Assembly: GCA_937900875.1 (NCBI GenBank)
Contig: CALCGD010000255.1
Location: forward strand, 1 to 41,181
Length of the DNA: 41,181 bases
Origin: an uncultured Flavobacteriales bacterium
GTDB lineage: Bacteria > Bacteroidota > Bacteroidia > UBA10329
Direction: 5' to 3'
In this document: positions 1 through 7,235 of the stretch, in pieces
Layout of the letters: each line of letters starts with the position of its first letter
How positions within the stretch are numbered: the stretch's first letter is position 1
Made by a program: the position numbers and the translations under genes
Notes under the pieces: generated by a model
Seen by the model: only the letters and a program-made list of their open reading frames with translations
Databases searched by the model: none
Told to the model about the DNA's origin: nothing

Positions 1-995
1 CTATCTGGGCAAGCCCCTCCAATGGTGTAGGTTATTGTATTGGCTCCATTGTTTGCATTAGCTGGGGTAAAGAGTCCAGTTGGAGAAACTCCGTTTCCTG
101 AAAATGTACCTCCAGCCTGAACGGTTGTTAATTGAACTGCAGCATCATTTTCGCAAAGCGTATTCGTACCGTTCACATTATTGATGGTCGCATCTGAAGA
201 GCCACCGGCTGTAATTGTGACATTGTCTGTGAGCGTACATCCATTTGCATCTGTAACCGTTGCGGTATAATTACCTGCCGCCAATCCTGTTGCTGTTTGG
301 GTAGTTTGAATTGGAGCCGTATTCCAAGAATACGTGATTGGGTTGGCGCCACCCGTCATGGTGACTGTAGCTTGCCCGTCATTGTTACCGGCACAACTCT
401 CATTTTGATTTACTACTGCGCTCACCGTTCCACATGGATTGTCAATTATGCAACTGAAAATAGGGTAGTTAGAACCGCTGCAAGATGAGCTGTTCCAAGA
501 CCCCACTTCGCCATCGCTCAGAGCAGTTACTCCTACAGAAATGGTTGCGCCAGGAGAATTACCAACGGTAACCTGAAAACACATGGTCCATGAGCAAGTA
601 GGGCCACTATCGCCAAAATCATTTCCTGGATTTCCGTCAGGATTTAAATCAAAATAATAACCAGGGCCGTGAGTTTGCCCGCTGGCAGTTCCGGTTACGG
701 CATTAGACCAAATCCAATTTCCAACACCGCCACCGCAGTTGATGGGAGCGGTAGTTCCAACAAGACTTCCCGCTTGCCAAGGACCGGTAAGATTTACCTC
801 ATACCCATCAACCCAGTTGGCTCCTAGCTGATTGTAGGTGTTCATTGTATAGCAGATGGTGTATACCGTGCCTACTGGACAAGAACCTGTTGGAGTGGGT
901 GTAATTGTGGCTGACTGGACGCCAGTACATTGTGAAAATAAAGAGTTAGCCGTAACCAGCATAAAGAAAGCGGTTACGGCTAATAGTTTGTTCAT
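1..995 (-). CDS. Secreted SprB-repeat protein, N-terminal part (runs off the window edge)
   Basis: The frame opens with ATG at 995 and stays open for 331 codons to base 1, so the C-terminus is outside the window. Residues 1-21 form a signal peptide (MNKLLAVTAFFML, then ANSLFSQ before the first Cys). A Trp/Cys/Gly-rich N-terminal domain follows. From about residue 190 there is a SprB-type repeat: CAGNNDGQATV, then PITYSWN, then GLAAGNYTATVTDANGC. SprB repeats occur in large T9SS-secreted Bacteroidota adhesins, including the gliding adhesin SprB. The start lies 22 nt after the stop of the preceding type B sorting-domain gene, suggesting the same transcription unit as the ECF sigma gene. Adhesin is an inference; the presence of a C-terminal sorting domain cannot be seen here. 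Confidence 0.85.
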   Translation of the reverse strand, partial: MNKLLAVTAFFMLVTANSLFSQCTGVQSATITPTPTGSCPVGTVYTICYTMNTYNQLGANWVDGYEVNLTGPWQAGSLVGTTAPINCGGGVGNWIWSNAVTGTASGQTHGPGYYFDLNPDGNPGNDFGDSGPTCSWTMCFQVTVGNSPGATISVGVTALSDGEVGSWNSSSCSGSNYPIFSCIIDNPCGTVSAVVNQNESCAGNNDGQATVTMTGGANPITYSWNTAPIQTTQTATGLAAGNYTATVTDANGCTLTDNVTITAGGSSDATINNVNGTNTLCENDAAVQLTTVQAGGTFSGNGVSPTGLFTPANANNGANTITYTIGGACPD

Positions 996-1017
996 GCCAT
1001 TAAGATAGCAAATGCTC

Positions 1018-3267
1018 TTAGTTGTGACGGTAAAGCGTCACAGTGCCTTTGATGACTTTTGGCTCAAACGTGTTGAATTTCTTGAGAGTGAAAACATATA
1101 CGTACATGCCTTGCTTCACTTCTTTTCCAGAACTTCTCATTGTGCCATCCCACCATTTGGTCGGATTGTCTGTTTCCCAAATTAGCTTGCCCCAACGATC
1201 GTAAATCTGAACGTTGTAACTCTCGTATTCAAAGTTCTGACCCACTGGTCCCCACGTATCGTTAAGACCATCTTCGTCTGGGGTAAATCCGCTTGGTACA
1301 TAGAAAGTAAACATTGGATCAACTTCCATGTATTGGAAAGATGTATCGGCACAGCCATACTGTGGTTCATTGTACGAAATCAACATTACTAAGAACACGC
1401 CAGATGTATCGTAAGAGTGCTCAGGGTTTTCTTCATATGAAACGTTTCCATCTCCAAAATGCCACTCGTATGTTAGAGCACCAGCACTTTCGTTATCAAA
1501 CTGAACCAATGGGTCAATGAATTCTTCCGGCTTAGAACGACTTACAAAGTTGGAATAAGGCGGAGGAATAAGTGATACTTCTATACTGCCTTCAATCATA
1601 CAGCCATTGGAGTCCGTTACCAACACATTATAGTCACCGTGGTCAAGGCTAGTAATTCGGTTCCATTGCAGTAAATCATTCGTTACGTAGTGGGCAGAAT
1701 CTGCAATTGAATTCCATCTATACACGTAAGGCTGTGTTCCTCCTTGCATTTCAGCTCTAATTGCTCCATTACTCAATAGGCAAGTATCTGCTCCTGAACT
1801 TAGGTCTAAAATAAGTGGCAATGGTTCTGTTAAAGAAAAGGTAGTGTCTGAAACACAGTTTTGAGCATCTGTAATAGTAACAGTATATGCGCCAGGTGCT
1901 AGCCATTGAACAGAATCAGTTGTTTGAGCCAATGGATCATTCCAAGAAACTGAGTACGCTCCAGAAGGAAAGGCAATTCCACCAGCGGGCTCTACCTTCG
2001 CTCTACCATTATCATCTCCGTTACAGAGTATGTCTGTGTGAGAAGCGTTAACTACCAACAACTCAGGTTGGTCAATAATGAAGTCTAATGATGTTTGGCA
2101 TCCTACACCGTCCGTTACAGTAACCGCATAAGTGCCTGCCACAAGGCCCCCAAGTGTGTCAATTCCAAAAACATTATTTATTTGCTGCACCTGTGCTCCT
2201 GTACCATTGTAGAGGGTAAACGACACTGGGTAAGAACTTCCGATAGGGTCTACGCTTACAAATCCATCGGCAAAACCAAAGCATCTTGCATCGGTAGCCT
2301 CCACCGTAATGTCTACGTTTCCTAAAGAAACCAAGATAGAATCTATTGCAGGTTCATTATTACATGGGTAATCCCACTCGCAATAGTACCATGTAGCAAC
2401 CGTTGGAGACACAGTAATTGAGGTAGTGTTGCCAAGCTGATTTCCAAATTCATCGTACCAAAGAAGGTCGTTGTTTGTGGTTACTGGCTCTGGGTCAAAC
2501 GGAATGGGGTTCATGGTGTAACCTCCAATCCCATCTGGAACAAACTCGTATCCGTCATTTGCCACAGACCATTGAGTTGGGAAATTTCTTCCTGGAACGA
2601 TATGACCAACAGTTCCTGTAGCGTTCTCAAGTCCCTGAATTGCAGCTCCACCATTCCAAGCTGCGCAGAGCGGCTTGCTTGCAAGGTGCATTTCTATTCG
2701 ATTAGAAGTTTCGTAAAGCACTAACTGATTGGTGAATTCTAAAGTGGTGCAGCTAAACATTGCAACTGCATCATAGGTAACCACAAATCGTCTGTTCGGA
2801 GCTGTACCACAAGTAACAGAACTTACCGTACCGCTCACTCCAGGGTTTGTGTCTTGCCAAGGGAACATAATCTTGTTGTTGGTAGTGAAACCAGGGCTAG
2901 GTGCAGCGGCATTAATACTCCATTGCGACCCTCCGTTTGCTCCGGTAAGGTCGAATGTGATGTAACTGTTAGACGAGATTACACACTGGTTGTAAATGTT
3001 TCCGTAGTAATCAAAATCGAAGCCCATCGCAACCACACCAGTGTGCGAGTCATCTGTGAGCTGATAAGTTGCTGGTTGAGCACCACCAGAACCGCCACCG
3101 TTAAGCACGGCTACTAAGTCTACGGGTGTTCCGTTACAAACAGATGTGTCGGGCGGACCAATATCCACGGTCTGCGCATTTATCTCAATCGGATTTGCGA
3201 AGATTACGGCTAGGCCGATAATCGCAATAAGTCCGAAATGGGTGATTTTAAAGGATGGGTAGTTCAT
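1018..3267 (-). CDS. T9SS-secreted SprB-repeat / PKD protein with type B (gliding-motility) sorting domain
   Basis: I take ATG at 3267 (749 aa); an upstream in-frame TTG at 3285 would only prepend six residues to a clear signal peptide ending INAQ. Order of domains: N-terminal beta-rich region (about 35-310) with several Cys; three SprB-like repeats (about 315-575), each with a C-x-G/DG start and an AGTYAVTVTDGVGC-type end; a PKD domain (about 580-650) with WHFGDGNVSYEENPEHSY; and a type B CTD (about 655-749) with VPSGFTPDEDGLNDTW, IYDRWGKLIWE and WWDGT. The CTD directs export through the T9SS to the cell surface (known for the family). It is the third gene of the apparent sigma-factor operon, 41 nt after the preceding gene. 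Surface adhesion or gliding is inferred only from the domains. Confidence 0.92.
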   Translation of the reverse strand: MNYPSFKITHFGLIAIIGLAVIFANPIEINAQTVDIGPPDTSVCNGTPVDLVAVLNGGGSGGAQPATYQLTDDSHTGVVAMGFDFDYYGNIYNQCVISSNSYITFDLTGANGGSQWSINAAAPSPGFTTNNKIMFPWQDTNPGVSGTVSSVTCGTAPNRRFVVTYDAVAMFSCTTLEFTNQLVLYETSNRIEMHLASKPLCAAWNGGAAIQGLENATGTVGHIVPGRNFPTQWSVANDGYEFVPDGIGGYTMNPIPFDPEPVTTNNDLLWYDEFGNQLGNTTSITVSPTVATWYYCEWDYPCNNEPAIDSILVSLGNVDITVEATDARCFGFADGFVSVDPIGSSYPVSFTLYNGTGAQVQQINNVFGIDTLGGLVAGTYAVTVTDGVGCQTSLDFIIDQPELLVVNASHTDILCNGDDNGRAKVEPAGGIAFPSGAYSVSWNDPLAQTTDSVQWLAPGAYTVTITDAQNCVSDTTFSLTEPLPLILDLSSGADTCLLSNGAIRAEMQGGTQPYVYRWNSIADSAHYVTNDLLQWNRITSLDHGDYNVLVTDSNGCMIEGSIEVSLIPPPYSNFVSRSKPEEFIDPLVQFDNESAGALTYEWHFGDGNVSYEENPEHSYDTSGVFLVMLISYNEPQYGCADTSFQYMEVDPMFTFYVPSGFTPDEDGLNDTWGPVGQNFEYESYNVQIYDRWGKLIWETDNPTKWWDGTMRSSGKEVKQGMYVYVFTLKKFNTFEPKVIKGTVTLYRHN

Positions 3268-3308
3268 TTTCTTTTGTGTGAGCAATTTTCAAAGATACAA
3301 AGTTGTGC

Positions 3309-4616
3309 TTAGCGTGATAGGGTTATTTTTCCGTTGAAAACCTTGTTGTTTACTACGTTTTCTTTCAATACAACAGTCCAGATGTAAATTCCTTCATCGA
3401 GCTTTTGTCCTGAGTTATTTCTTGTTCCATTCCAAGCATCCAATGCATTGGATGTTCTGTACACCACTTCGTTTGTTTTTGGATCGAGAATGCTCATTTC
3501 AAAAGCAATTCCCATTTCTGGAAGGGCTTCCGGAATGAAGTTTTCGTTGAGCCCATCTCCATTTGGTGTAAAACTGGTTGGTGCTAGTAAATCAAATTCT
3601 TTGAGTGCGTCATACGATTCACTCATTGTGGTAGAGCATCCATAGTTGTTAGACACAGTTACGCTTGCCGTAGATGTACCTGCTTCTCTAAAAAGGTGTA
3701 CCACCGAATTTCCTACAGCCTTGGCGCCATCAGAAAAACTCCAAATTGCAGTTTCTGATGGTTGCACCGCGGTTGCAAACTTGTAAAGCGGAATGGCAAC
3801 ATAGCCGTTCAACTTTCTCTCTGCCGAGAAAATAGGGGTTGGGGTTGGATTCACATTTACAGTTACAGTATGTTCTGCGGTTTGATTGTTTTTGCTTCCT
3901 ACTAAGCGAACAGTATAAGTACCCTCGTTTACGTAGTTATGCACGGGGTTAGATTCTACTTCAGTTGTCCCATCTCCAAAGTCCCATCTCATAGATGCAG
4001 ATTTGTCAGAAGATTCATTTATGAAACTAACATCATCGCCTACGCAAGCAATTAAGGTGCTGGCTAAGAATTTAGCTACAAAAGGCTTTGCAGTAACTTC
4101 ATTGCTAGGTTCCTTTTCAGGTGTGGTAGGTTCTTTTTTATCTGTTGTTAAATTGCTGTTGTTATCTGTAGTAGCAACAACATTTTCTGTCTTTACAACT
4201 GGCTGAGTTTCCTCTTTTACAACAGGGACAACTGCATTAGTATTGGTTGCTTTTGCATCAGCAACATGTGCTTTTACTTCTGTAATTGCTTTTTGCGTAG
4301 AGGTCTCTTGGTTAACGGTTTCTGTTTCTTCCGAATTTACAACGTTTACCTCCTCAGCAGGAACTGTTTGCTCAATGGCAACATCCTCTGTGATAACTGT
4401 TTTGTCAGTGTTTGTAAAGTACCAAGCGGTAGCTATGGTAGTTGCTAAAACGGCAACCAGTGCGGCAGCTTTCCAGCCAATTTGGCTTCCTCCAGCGGAG
4501 GTAGCTGTACCCGCAGCAGGTAATTGCTGAGCTAATTCTGCCCAAGCACCTGCATCGTAAGGCATCTCGAAATTCTCGAGACTCTCCTTTATTTTATTAT
4601 CCAATGGGTTATTCAT
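3309..4616 (-). CDS. Single-pass membrane protein with PKD domains and T9SS type B domain; candidate anti-sigma-like regulator
   Basis: 435 aa from ATG 4616, six bases after the sigma-factor stop. Residues 1-47 look cytoplasmic and contain a short motif (ESLENFEMPYDAGAWAELAQ) of a type I associate with Bacteroidota membrane proteins encoded next to ECF sigma genes. One membrane segment spans 48-67 (WKAAALVAVLATTIATAWYF) with no cleavable signal peptide. A low-complexity Thr/Val/Glu/Lys linker covers about 68-180. PKD domain 1 (about 183-262) has WDFGDGTTEVESNP; a second, weaker one is about 270-335 (WSFSDGAKAVG). The C-terminus (about 342-435) is a type B sorting domain: PTSFTPNGDGLNENF, DAWNGTRNNSG, LDEGIYIW. 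A signal anchor together with an export CTD is odd. The anti-sigma role is inferred from position and the N-terminal motif; no zinc anti-sigma HxxxCxxC is present. Confidence 0.88.
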   Translation of the reverse strand: MNNPLDNKIKESLENFEMPYDAGAWAELAQQLPAAGTATSAGGSQIGWKAAALVAVLATTIATAWYFTNTDKTVITEDVAIEQTVPAEEVNVVNSEETETVNQETSTQKAITEVKAHVADAKATNTNAVVPVVKEETQPVVKTENVVATTDNNSNLTTDKKEPTTPEKEPSNEVTAKPFVAKFLASTLIACVGDDVSFINESSDKSASMRWDFGDGTTEVESNPVHNYVNEGTYTVRLVGSKNNQTAEHTVTVNVNPTPTPIFSAERKLNGYVAIPLYKFATAVQPSETAIWSFSDGAKAVGNSVVHLFREAGTSTASVTVSNNYGCSTTMSESYDALKEFDLLAPTSFTPNGDGLNENFIPEALPEMGIAFEMSILDPKTNEVVYRTSNALDAWNGTRNNSGQKLDEGIYIWTVVLKENVVNNKVFNGKITLSR

Positions 4617-4622
4617 GTTTTC

Positions 4623-5198
4623 TTAAAGTCGATCTGCAAATTGCTTCCTCAATAGTTTTCTCATGTTCATTCTGGCTTTTGCCAAGTTTGATTTTGAGGT
4701 TCCTACGCTAATTCCGAGTTCATCTGCTATTTCTTGGTGCGAAAAACTCTCCATTACATACAGGTTAAAAACCATTTGATATGCTGGTGAGAGTTGTTGC
4801 ATTGCTTCTATAACGTGTTTTGGTTGAATGGTTTCCTCTGGTTCATCAAAAAATTCATGTTCGTCTTTGTCGTCTGCAAGATTTAGTACGCGATAATCAT
4901 CATCTGGCACTAGGTCTTGATGTTTTTTCCTTCTAAACGAATCAATTGCATTGTTTGTAAAAATCCTTCTCACCCATCCTTCAAACGACCCATCATGCTT
5001 GTACTTTTCAAGGTTTCCAAATAGCTTGATAAATCCTTCCTGCACTAACTCCTTTCCTTGGTCAAGGTCTTTGGTGTACCTCATGCACACACTCAACATT
5101 TTGCCGTAAAACTGCTCGTAGATTTTCTGCTGGCATCTGCGGTCGTTTTTCAGACAACCCGCTATTAGATCTTGGAGCTCTTGTTTGGTTGGTTGCAC
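4623..5198 (-). CDS. ECF-type RNA polymerase sigma-70 factor
   Basis: An ECF sigma factor directing core RNA polymerase to a specific promoter set. Region 2 contains IYEQFYGKMLSVCMRYTKD, an acidic stretch (ELVQEGFIKLFGNL) and FEGWVRRIFTNNAIDSFRRKK. Region 4 contains LSPAYQMVFNLYVMES, then the helix-turn-helix HQEIADELGISVGTSKSNL. No suitable ATG exists at the N-terminus. I chose GTG at 5198 (191 aa), which gives the usual ECF length. An upstream in-frame TTG at 5258 would add 20 residues, but it lies inside a possible -7 element (TATCTTG) and so may be untranslated. Length otherwise normal. It heads a row of genes for a putative membrane regulator and secreted adhesin-like proteins, which it may control. 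Confidence 0.93.
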   Translation of the reverse strand: MQPTKQELQDLIAGCLKNDRRCQQKIYEQFYGKMLSVCMRYTKDLDQGKELVQEGFIKLFGNLEKYKHDGSFEGWVRRIFTNNAIDSFRRKKHQDLVPDDDYRVLNLADDKDEHEFFDEPEETIQPKHVIEAMQQLSPAYQMVFNLYVMESFSHQEIADELGISVGTSKSNLAKARMNMRKLLRKQFADRL

Positions 5199-5343
5199 GC
5201 GTTTAGATAACGAGGGTGAATTATTGGGGTTGCCTAGCGAAAAATGAATTATGCGCAAGATACGTACAGTTGAATTCCATACGGTTTTATCTGACGGTTG
5301 ATAAATTGAAAGAAAGTTCTTGGAAACTGGCGGTTCAATGCTT

Positions 5344-5372
5344 TTTGCGGTAAACCATCTTTTCTACATTTG
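5344..5372 (+). promoter_or_regulatory. Bacteroidota-type promoter of mdh
   Basis: A -33 element TTTG (5344-5347), a 17-base spacer and a perfect -7 element TACATTTG (5365-5372), matching the Bacteroidota consensus TTTG/TAnnTTTG. The mdh start codon follows 37 bases downstream. Confidence 0.75.
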
Positions 5373-5408
5373 CCAGCGTTAAAAACAATAACAAATTAAG
5401 ATTATACC

Positions 5409-6332
5409 ATGAAAGTTACAGTAGTAGGAGCAGGTGCAGTAGGCGCTAGTTGCGCAGAATACATCGCCATTAAAGATTTTGCTTCAGAAGTTGTGTTAGT
5501 AGATATTAAAGAAGGTTTTGCCGAGGGTAAGGCTATGGACCTGATGCAAACCGCTACCCTTAATGGTTTCGACACCAAAATTGTTGGAGCAACCAACGAT
5601 TACTCGAAAACAGCAGGAAGCGATATTGCTGTAATCACAAGTGGTATTCCGCGTAAGCCAGGAATGACGAGAGAAGAGTTGATTGGCATTAACGCGGGTA
5701 TCGTAAAAACGGTTTCTACTAGCTTAATCAAGCATTCTCCAAACGTTATCATTATTGTGGTTAGTAACCCAATGGACACCATGACTTACTTGGCGCACAA
5801 GGCTACTGGACTACCTAAAAACCGAATTATTGGTATGGGTGGCGCACTAGATAGCGCACGTTTTAAGTACCGATTAAGCGAAGCACTAGAGTGCCCTGCG
5901 TCTGATGTAGCTGGTATGGTCATTGGCGGACACAGCGACACGGGTATGTTGCCATTAACAAGACTTGCCGTAAGAAACGGAGTTCCTGTTTCTAAATTCC
6001 TTTCAGATGCAAGACTTGCAGAAGTAACTGAAGCAACCAAAGTAGGTGGTGCAACCCTTACAGGCTTGTTAGGAACAAGTGCTTGGTACGCTCCTGGTGC
6101 AGCAGTATCTGCCTTGGTGCAAGCCATTGCTTGCGACCAGAAAAAAATGTTTCCATGTTCTGTTATGTTAGATGGAGAATACGGATTGAAAGACATCTGC
6201 ATTGGTGTTCCAGTAATTCTTGGGAAGAATGGAATTGAAAGCATTGTAGAAATTGAATTGAACGAAGCAGAGAAAGCAAAACTTGCCGAAAGTGCCGAAG
6301 GAGTTAGAAAAACAAACGCTTTGCTAGATTAA
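5409..6332 (+). CDS. mdh: Malate dehydrogenase (LDH-like, NAD-dependent)
   Basis: Oxidises malate to oxaloacetate with NAD in the TCA cycle, in the cytosol. The 307-residue protein starts at the Rossmann strand MKVTVVGAGAVGAS, with the acidic NAD-ribose residue in LVDIKEG. The substrate loop is TSGIPRKPGMTREEL, followed by VSNPMDTMTYLA. The catalytic His is H175 in GGHSDTGMLPL; most relatives have GGHGDT, so Ser replaces Gly here, next to the active site but not catalytic. IGMGGALDSARFKYRL is also typical of the LDH-like MDH subgroup. Single-gene promoter upstream and a strong hairpin terminator downstream; it diverges from the sigma-factor operon. Confidence 0.97.
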   Translation: MKVTVVGAGAVGASCAEYIAIKDFASEVVLVDIKEGFAEGKAMDLMQTATLNGFDTKIVGATNDYSKTAGSDIAVITSGIPRKPGMTREELIGINAGIVKTVSTSLIKHSPNVIIIVVSNPMDTMTYLAHKATGLPKNRIIGMGGALDSARFKYRLSEALECPASDVAGMVIGGHSDTGMLPLTRLAVRNGVPVSKFLSDARLAEVTEATKVGGATLTGLLGTSAWYAPGAAVSALVQAIACDQKKMFPCSVMLDGEYGLKDICIGVPVILGKNGIESIVEIELNEAEKAKLAESAEGVRKTNALLD

Positions 6333-6366
6333 TCAGGACGATTCCTAATAGCAAATACTATTTTTG

Positions 6367-6398
6367 AAGGGCCTTTGTTTTTAGCGAAGGCCCTTTTT
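6367..6398 (+). terminator. Intrinsic terminator after mdh
   Basis: A perfect 9-bp stem (AAGGGCCTT 6367-6375 with AAGGCCCTT 6387-6395) followed by a T run. The T run ends only five bases before the next ATG (6404), so the hairpin also sits at the very 5' end of the next gene. Confidence 0.85.
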
Positions 6399-6403
6399 AT
6401 GTC

Positions 6404-6829
6404 ATGGAGTTTCCTATTCCCATTCGATTTGTTGAGATTGAAGGCTCAGGTGTTCATATTGCCATTAGCGGATTTGTGAATGGCAACTTGGCTAATATTC
6501 TCATAGACACAGGGGCTTCGCAAACGGTATTTGACAAAAACCGTGTCTACCTTTTTTCAGATAAACAAAACTTTGAAAAAGCAGACAAACTTTCGAAAGG
6601 ATTAGGAACGGATAGCATGGAAGGCTTCAAGTTTTCAATTGATCAGTTTGTACTTGGAGATTTGGTCTTAGAACCGTTTGAAGTGGTGTCTTTAGACCTC
6701 TCGCACATCAATGCATCCTATGCCGAATTAGGGCTTACTCCCATTGATATGGTACTGGGTGGAGATTTTCTCAAGAAATATTCTGCAAGCATTCGGTACA
6801 GCAGTGCAGAGCTTTGGTTGCGACCGTAG
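6404..6829 (+). CDS. Retropepsin-like aspartyl protease family protein
   Basis: A 141-residue, single-domain clan AA aspartic-protease-fold protein. The catalytic motif is LIDTGAS with D35-T36-G37, followed by a hydrophobic strand. The second hallmark, a hydrophobic-hydrophobic-Gly motif, is MVLGGDFLKKY near residues 117-127. One DTG per chain implies an active homodimer, as in retroviral proteases. No signal peptide or membrane segment, so it is likely cytosolic. The substrate is unknown. The gene starts five bases after the mdh terminator with no room for its own promoter, and its stop is one base from the convergent DUF393 gene stop. It may be expressed by read-through from mdh. Confidence 0.8.
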   Translation: MEFPIPIRFVEIEGSGVHIAISGFVNGNLANILIDTGASQTVFDKNRVYLFSDKQNFEKADKLSKGLGTDSMEGFKFSIDQFVLGDLVLEPFEVVSLDLSHINASYAELGLTPIDMVLGGDFLKKYSASIRYSSAELWLRP

Positions 6830-6830
6830 T

Positions 6831-7235
6831 TCAATCTAAAAACCGCGTTTTCCATGTTGCGTTAGGCACCCAACAAGCCTCTTTTTTCCCAAACCAACGG
6901 TACCTGTTTTTTGCAACCCAATCATAAATCGGATTGCGAATAAAGGTTGGAACGATGAGAAATACCGAACCTATTTTCCAAACTCCATGTAAATGCTTTG
7001 CAAGTTTTAAAGCAGCATCACTCTTTACAAACACATCCCCATTTTCTACATACACAAGGCTTTCGGCATAGTTTGCGGGCAGGGTAGAGTTTTTTACTAG
7101 CTCTTTCCCAAAATCGGACTGCAGCGAAGCAAACTGAATATTTTCTTTCGAATTGTGTTTAAGAATGAACTGAACAGAGGTTTGGCATAAATTGCACAAG
7201 CCGTCATACAACAGAACGGGGTTCTGTGTATTCAT
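6831..7235 (-). CDS. Thiol-disulfide oxidoreductase-like DCC family protein (DUF393)
   Basis: 134 residues with the family signature near the N-terminus: VLLYDGLCNLCQTSVQFIL, giving D11, C14 and C17 (the D-x-x-C-x-x-C that names the DCC family). Later family features are IQFASLQSDFGKEL and an aromatic/basic C-terminal region with YDWVAKNRYRWFGKKEACW. A redox function is proposed for the family but not established. Its ATG shares one base with the stop of the upstream FG-GAP protein gene (TAATG), so translation is probably coupled. Role relative to the secreted protein is unknown. Confidence 0.85.
   Translation of the reverse strand: MNTQNPVLLYDGLCNLCQTSVQFILKHNSKENIQFASLQSDFGKELVKNSTLPANYAESLVYVENGDVFVKSDAALKLAKHLHGVWKIGSVFLIVPTFIRNPIYDWVAKNRYRWFGKKEACWVPNATWKTRFLD

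Noticed and set aside
5786-6244. 152-codon open frame on the minus strand
   Set aside because: Lies wholly antisense to mdh, whose protein is clearly conserved. Its residues show no motif and it has no promoter of its own.
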